Shown piece after piece: positions 13,081-14,651 of a stretch of DNA of 14,651 nt. Location: contig CAZMRK010000303.1 of assembly GCA_964568355.1 (NCBI GenBank), positions 1 to 14,651 of the forward strand, in the 5' to 3' direction. Every line of letters begins with the position of its first letter. The stretch's first letter is position 1. The notes under the pieces are model-generated. The model did no database searches. It had not been told where the DNA came from and saw nothing but the letters and a program-made list of their open reading frames with translations. The stretch comes from JAJPJX01 sp964568355 (GTDB taxonomy: Bacteria > Acidobacteriota > Terriglobia > Bryobacterales > Bryobacteraceae). Position numbers and translations under genes: made by a program.

Positions 13081-14651
13081 ATGGCCACATTCACACCGGA
13101 CCTGGCTCCGGCATTACGTAAAGCGCCTTCTTCTGCCCCCAGGAATTTTCTTGGGCGGTGGGGGCTGTGGTTTGCGGGCCTGCTGTCGCTGGTGGCCGTC
13201 TTCGGTTTCGCCCTCCTTCTAAGACAACTCGCGGAAGGACTTACCTATCGCACGCTTTCGGCGCGCGTAGGGCTGGTGCTGCTGGACCAGGTCTGGCGGG
13301 ATATTGCGGAATGCGTAGCTGTGCTGGTCTGTGTGGGCCTGGGACTGCTGGCTCCCGCGATTGAGTGGAAGCGCCTGCGGCGGGTGGAGCAGGCCATCTC
13401 GCGCTTCGCCAGCCACAAGACGCGCACCCTGGTCGTGATCGGACTGCTGCCGCTGCTGATCCGCCTGGCGCTGCTCCCGGTGTTGCAGGTTCCGGAGCCT
13501 CTGGTCGCGGATGAGTTCGGCTATCTGCTGCTGGCCGATACGTTCGCTTCCGGGCGCATTACCAATCCTACTCATCCTCTTTGGAAGCACTTCGAGACGA
13601 TTTACGTCTTTCACCAGCCGACTTACACGTCGATTTACCCCATCGCGCCGGCCGTCCTGATGGCGATCCCCAAACTGGTGCAGGCGACCCCGTGGCTGGG
13701 AGTGTGGCTGGCGGCGGGCTTGATGTGCATGGCCATTTGCTGGATGCTGCAAGGCTGGCTGCCTCCGAAGTGGGCCTTTCTCGGCGGCCTGCTGGCCGTG
13801 GGCCGCTTCGCCATCACCGGCCCCTGGATGAATACATACTGGGGCGGAGCCGTAGCTGCGATTGGTGGAGCGCTGGCAGTGGGCGCGATGATACGCATCG
13901 TGCGTTATGCGCGCGTGCGCGACAGCCTGCTCTATGGCCTGGGCCTGGCGGTGCTGGCGCACAGCCGCCCGTACGAGGGTTTTTTGCTCAGCATCCCGCT
14001 GTCGGCGGCGCTGCTGATCTGGGTGCTGCGCGACCGGCGCGTGGCGGTCCGCACGCGCTTGACCCGCGTAGTGCTTCCAATGGCCCTCGCCGCGGCGGCG
14101 CTGGTTGCCGGCACGGGCTACTACAACTGGCGGGTTACGGGCAGCCCGCTGAGCATGCCCTACAGCCTGCATCAGAAGATGTACGGCACGCCGCAGTCGT
14201 TCTTCTGGCAGAAGCCGATCACGGATGCGCCGGGCATCCATCGCCACAAGGACCTCAACGATGTTTTCCGCTGGCAGTTGGACGCTTACAATACGCAGTT
14301 CCAGTGGGGCATGCAAGGCGAACGCCTGAGGGCCTTCTGGCACTTCTACCTGCAGCCGTTGCTGACCCTGCCTCTGCTGTTCCTCCCGCTGCTGTGGAGG
14401 CGGCGGCGCATGCGAGTCGTGCTGATCTCGATCGCGGTGGTGATGGTGGGCAATAGCCTGTATCCGTTCTTCTTTCCCCACTACGCGGCCCCGCTCTGCG
14501 GCCTGTTGATCCTGGTGGTGATGGAAGGCATGCGACGGCTGCGCACGATTCGCTTTCGCTCGCGCCGGGTAGGGCCCGCCATCTGCCGCTACGCGTGGGT
14601 GCTGATTTGCGTGAGCGTCGCGCTCACCAGCCTGGGCGGATTGTTCCTTCC
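13081..14651 (+). CDS. GT-C-like polytopic membrane glycosyltransferase, 3'-truncated
   Basis: An uninterrupted frame of 523 codons from the ATG to the window edge; the stop lies outside. Codon ends are strongly G/C and I checked every codon for stops. After a short cytoplasmic N-terminus come membrane helices at about 27-47, 76-96 and 117-135. An external loop follows with the acidic motif VADEFGYLLLADTF (Asp144-Glu145), placed where GT-C enzymes of the PMT/ArnT/RgtA type carry their catalytic acid. Further landmarks are TNPTHPLW, QPTYTSIYPIAP, TGPWMNTYWGGA and HSRPYEG (294-300), with more helices to the edge. Such proteins transfer sugars from polyprenyl-phosphate donors on the outer face of the inner membrane; the acceptor here is unknown. 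It is divergent from the malectin-bearing membrane gene, with a 143-bp gap between the chosen starts. No Shine-Dalgarno sequence precedes the ATG. Confidence 0.83.
   Translation, partial: MATFTPDLAPALRKAPSSAPRNFLGRWGLWFAGLLSLVAVFGFALLLRQLAEGLTYRTLSARVGLVLLDQVWRDIAECVAVLVCVGLGLLAPAIEWKRLRRVEQAISRFASHKTRTLVVIGLLPLLIRLALLPVLQVPEPLVADEFGYLLLADTFASGRITNPTHPLWKHFETIYVFHQPTYTSIYPIAPAVLMAIPKLVQATPWLGVWLAAGLMCMAICWMLQGWLPPKWAFLGGLLAVGRFAITGPWMNTYWGGAVAAIGGALAVGAMIRIVRYARVRDSLLYGLGLAVLAHSRPYEGFLLSIPLSAALLIWVLRDRRVAVRTRLTRVVLPMALAAAALVAGTGYYNWRVTGSPLSMPYSLHQKMYGTPQSFFWQKPITDAPGIHRHKDLNDVFRWQLDAYNTQFQWGMQGERLRAFWHFYLQPLLTLPLLFLPLLWRRRRMRVVLISIAVVMVGNSLYPFFFPHYAAPLCGLLILVVMEGMRRLRTIRFRSRRVGPAICRYAWVLICVSVALTSLGGLFL

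Noticed and set aside
13219..14481. 420-codon minus-strand open frame at the right end
   Set aside because: It is Gln/His/Arg-rich and low in motifs, and opposite to a frame with membrane helices and GT-C motifs.

Overview
The window is GC-rich, dense, ordinary bacterial chromosome. It most resembles an acidobacterium of the Bryobacterales/Solibacter type. The clues are two large TonB-dependent receptors that each begin with a carboxypeptidase-regulatory-like (Oar-type) domain, several outer-membrane and envelope proteins, a Tat-exported esterase, and polytopic glycosyltransferase-like membrane proteins. This assignment is inferred from gene style, not from a marker gene. I saw no tRNA, rRNA, CRISPR array, insertion sequence or phage gene.

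Layout. (a) 1-4342, plus: the 3' part of a gene for a membrane-anchored periplasmic protein, joined by an ATGA overlap to an Oar-type TonB-dependent receptor. (b) 4343-5893, plus: a short spacer holding a possible MoaD-like remnant on the minus strand, then a glycine-rich general-stress-type protein and a small outer-membrane beta-barrel protein, closed by a hairpin terminator. (c) 6060-7217, plus: a Tat-signal alpha/beta hydrolase. (d) 7265-7993, minus: a DtxR/MntR-family metalloregulator, divergent from (e) 8122-10695, plus: a second TonB-dependent receptor. (f) 10700-12937, minus: a GT-C-like membrane protein carrying C-terminal Ig-like and malectin domains, ending 4 bp from the receptor gene. 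(g) 13081 to the window end, plus: a second GT-C-like membrane protein, incomplete at the 3' end.

The most informative region is the 128-bp divergent intergenic region 7994-8121. It holds a good sigma70-type promoter for the receptor. A near-perfect palindrome with TTTTAG/CTAAAA arms sits over the predicted transcription start and the receptor's start codon. A half-site (TTAGGC) overlaps the regulator's own -10 element. Together these suggest a self-contained metal-responsive module, in which the DtxR-family protein represses its neighbouring TonB receptor and possibly itself. The regulator's metal ligands look MntR-like (Glu where DtxR has Cys), so manganese is a reasonable alternative to iron.

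A second theme is that at least three genes have a -10-like element so close to the start codon (6-12 nt), with no Shine-Dalgarno sequence, that leaderless or near-leaderless mRNAs are likely. The strongest candidates for unusual biology are the metal-regulator/receptor module, the glycosyltransferase-malectin fusion, and the coupled membrane-anchored protein/TonB receptor pair.
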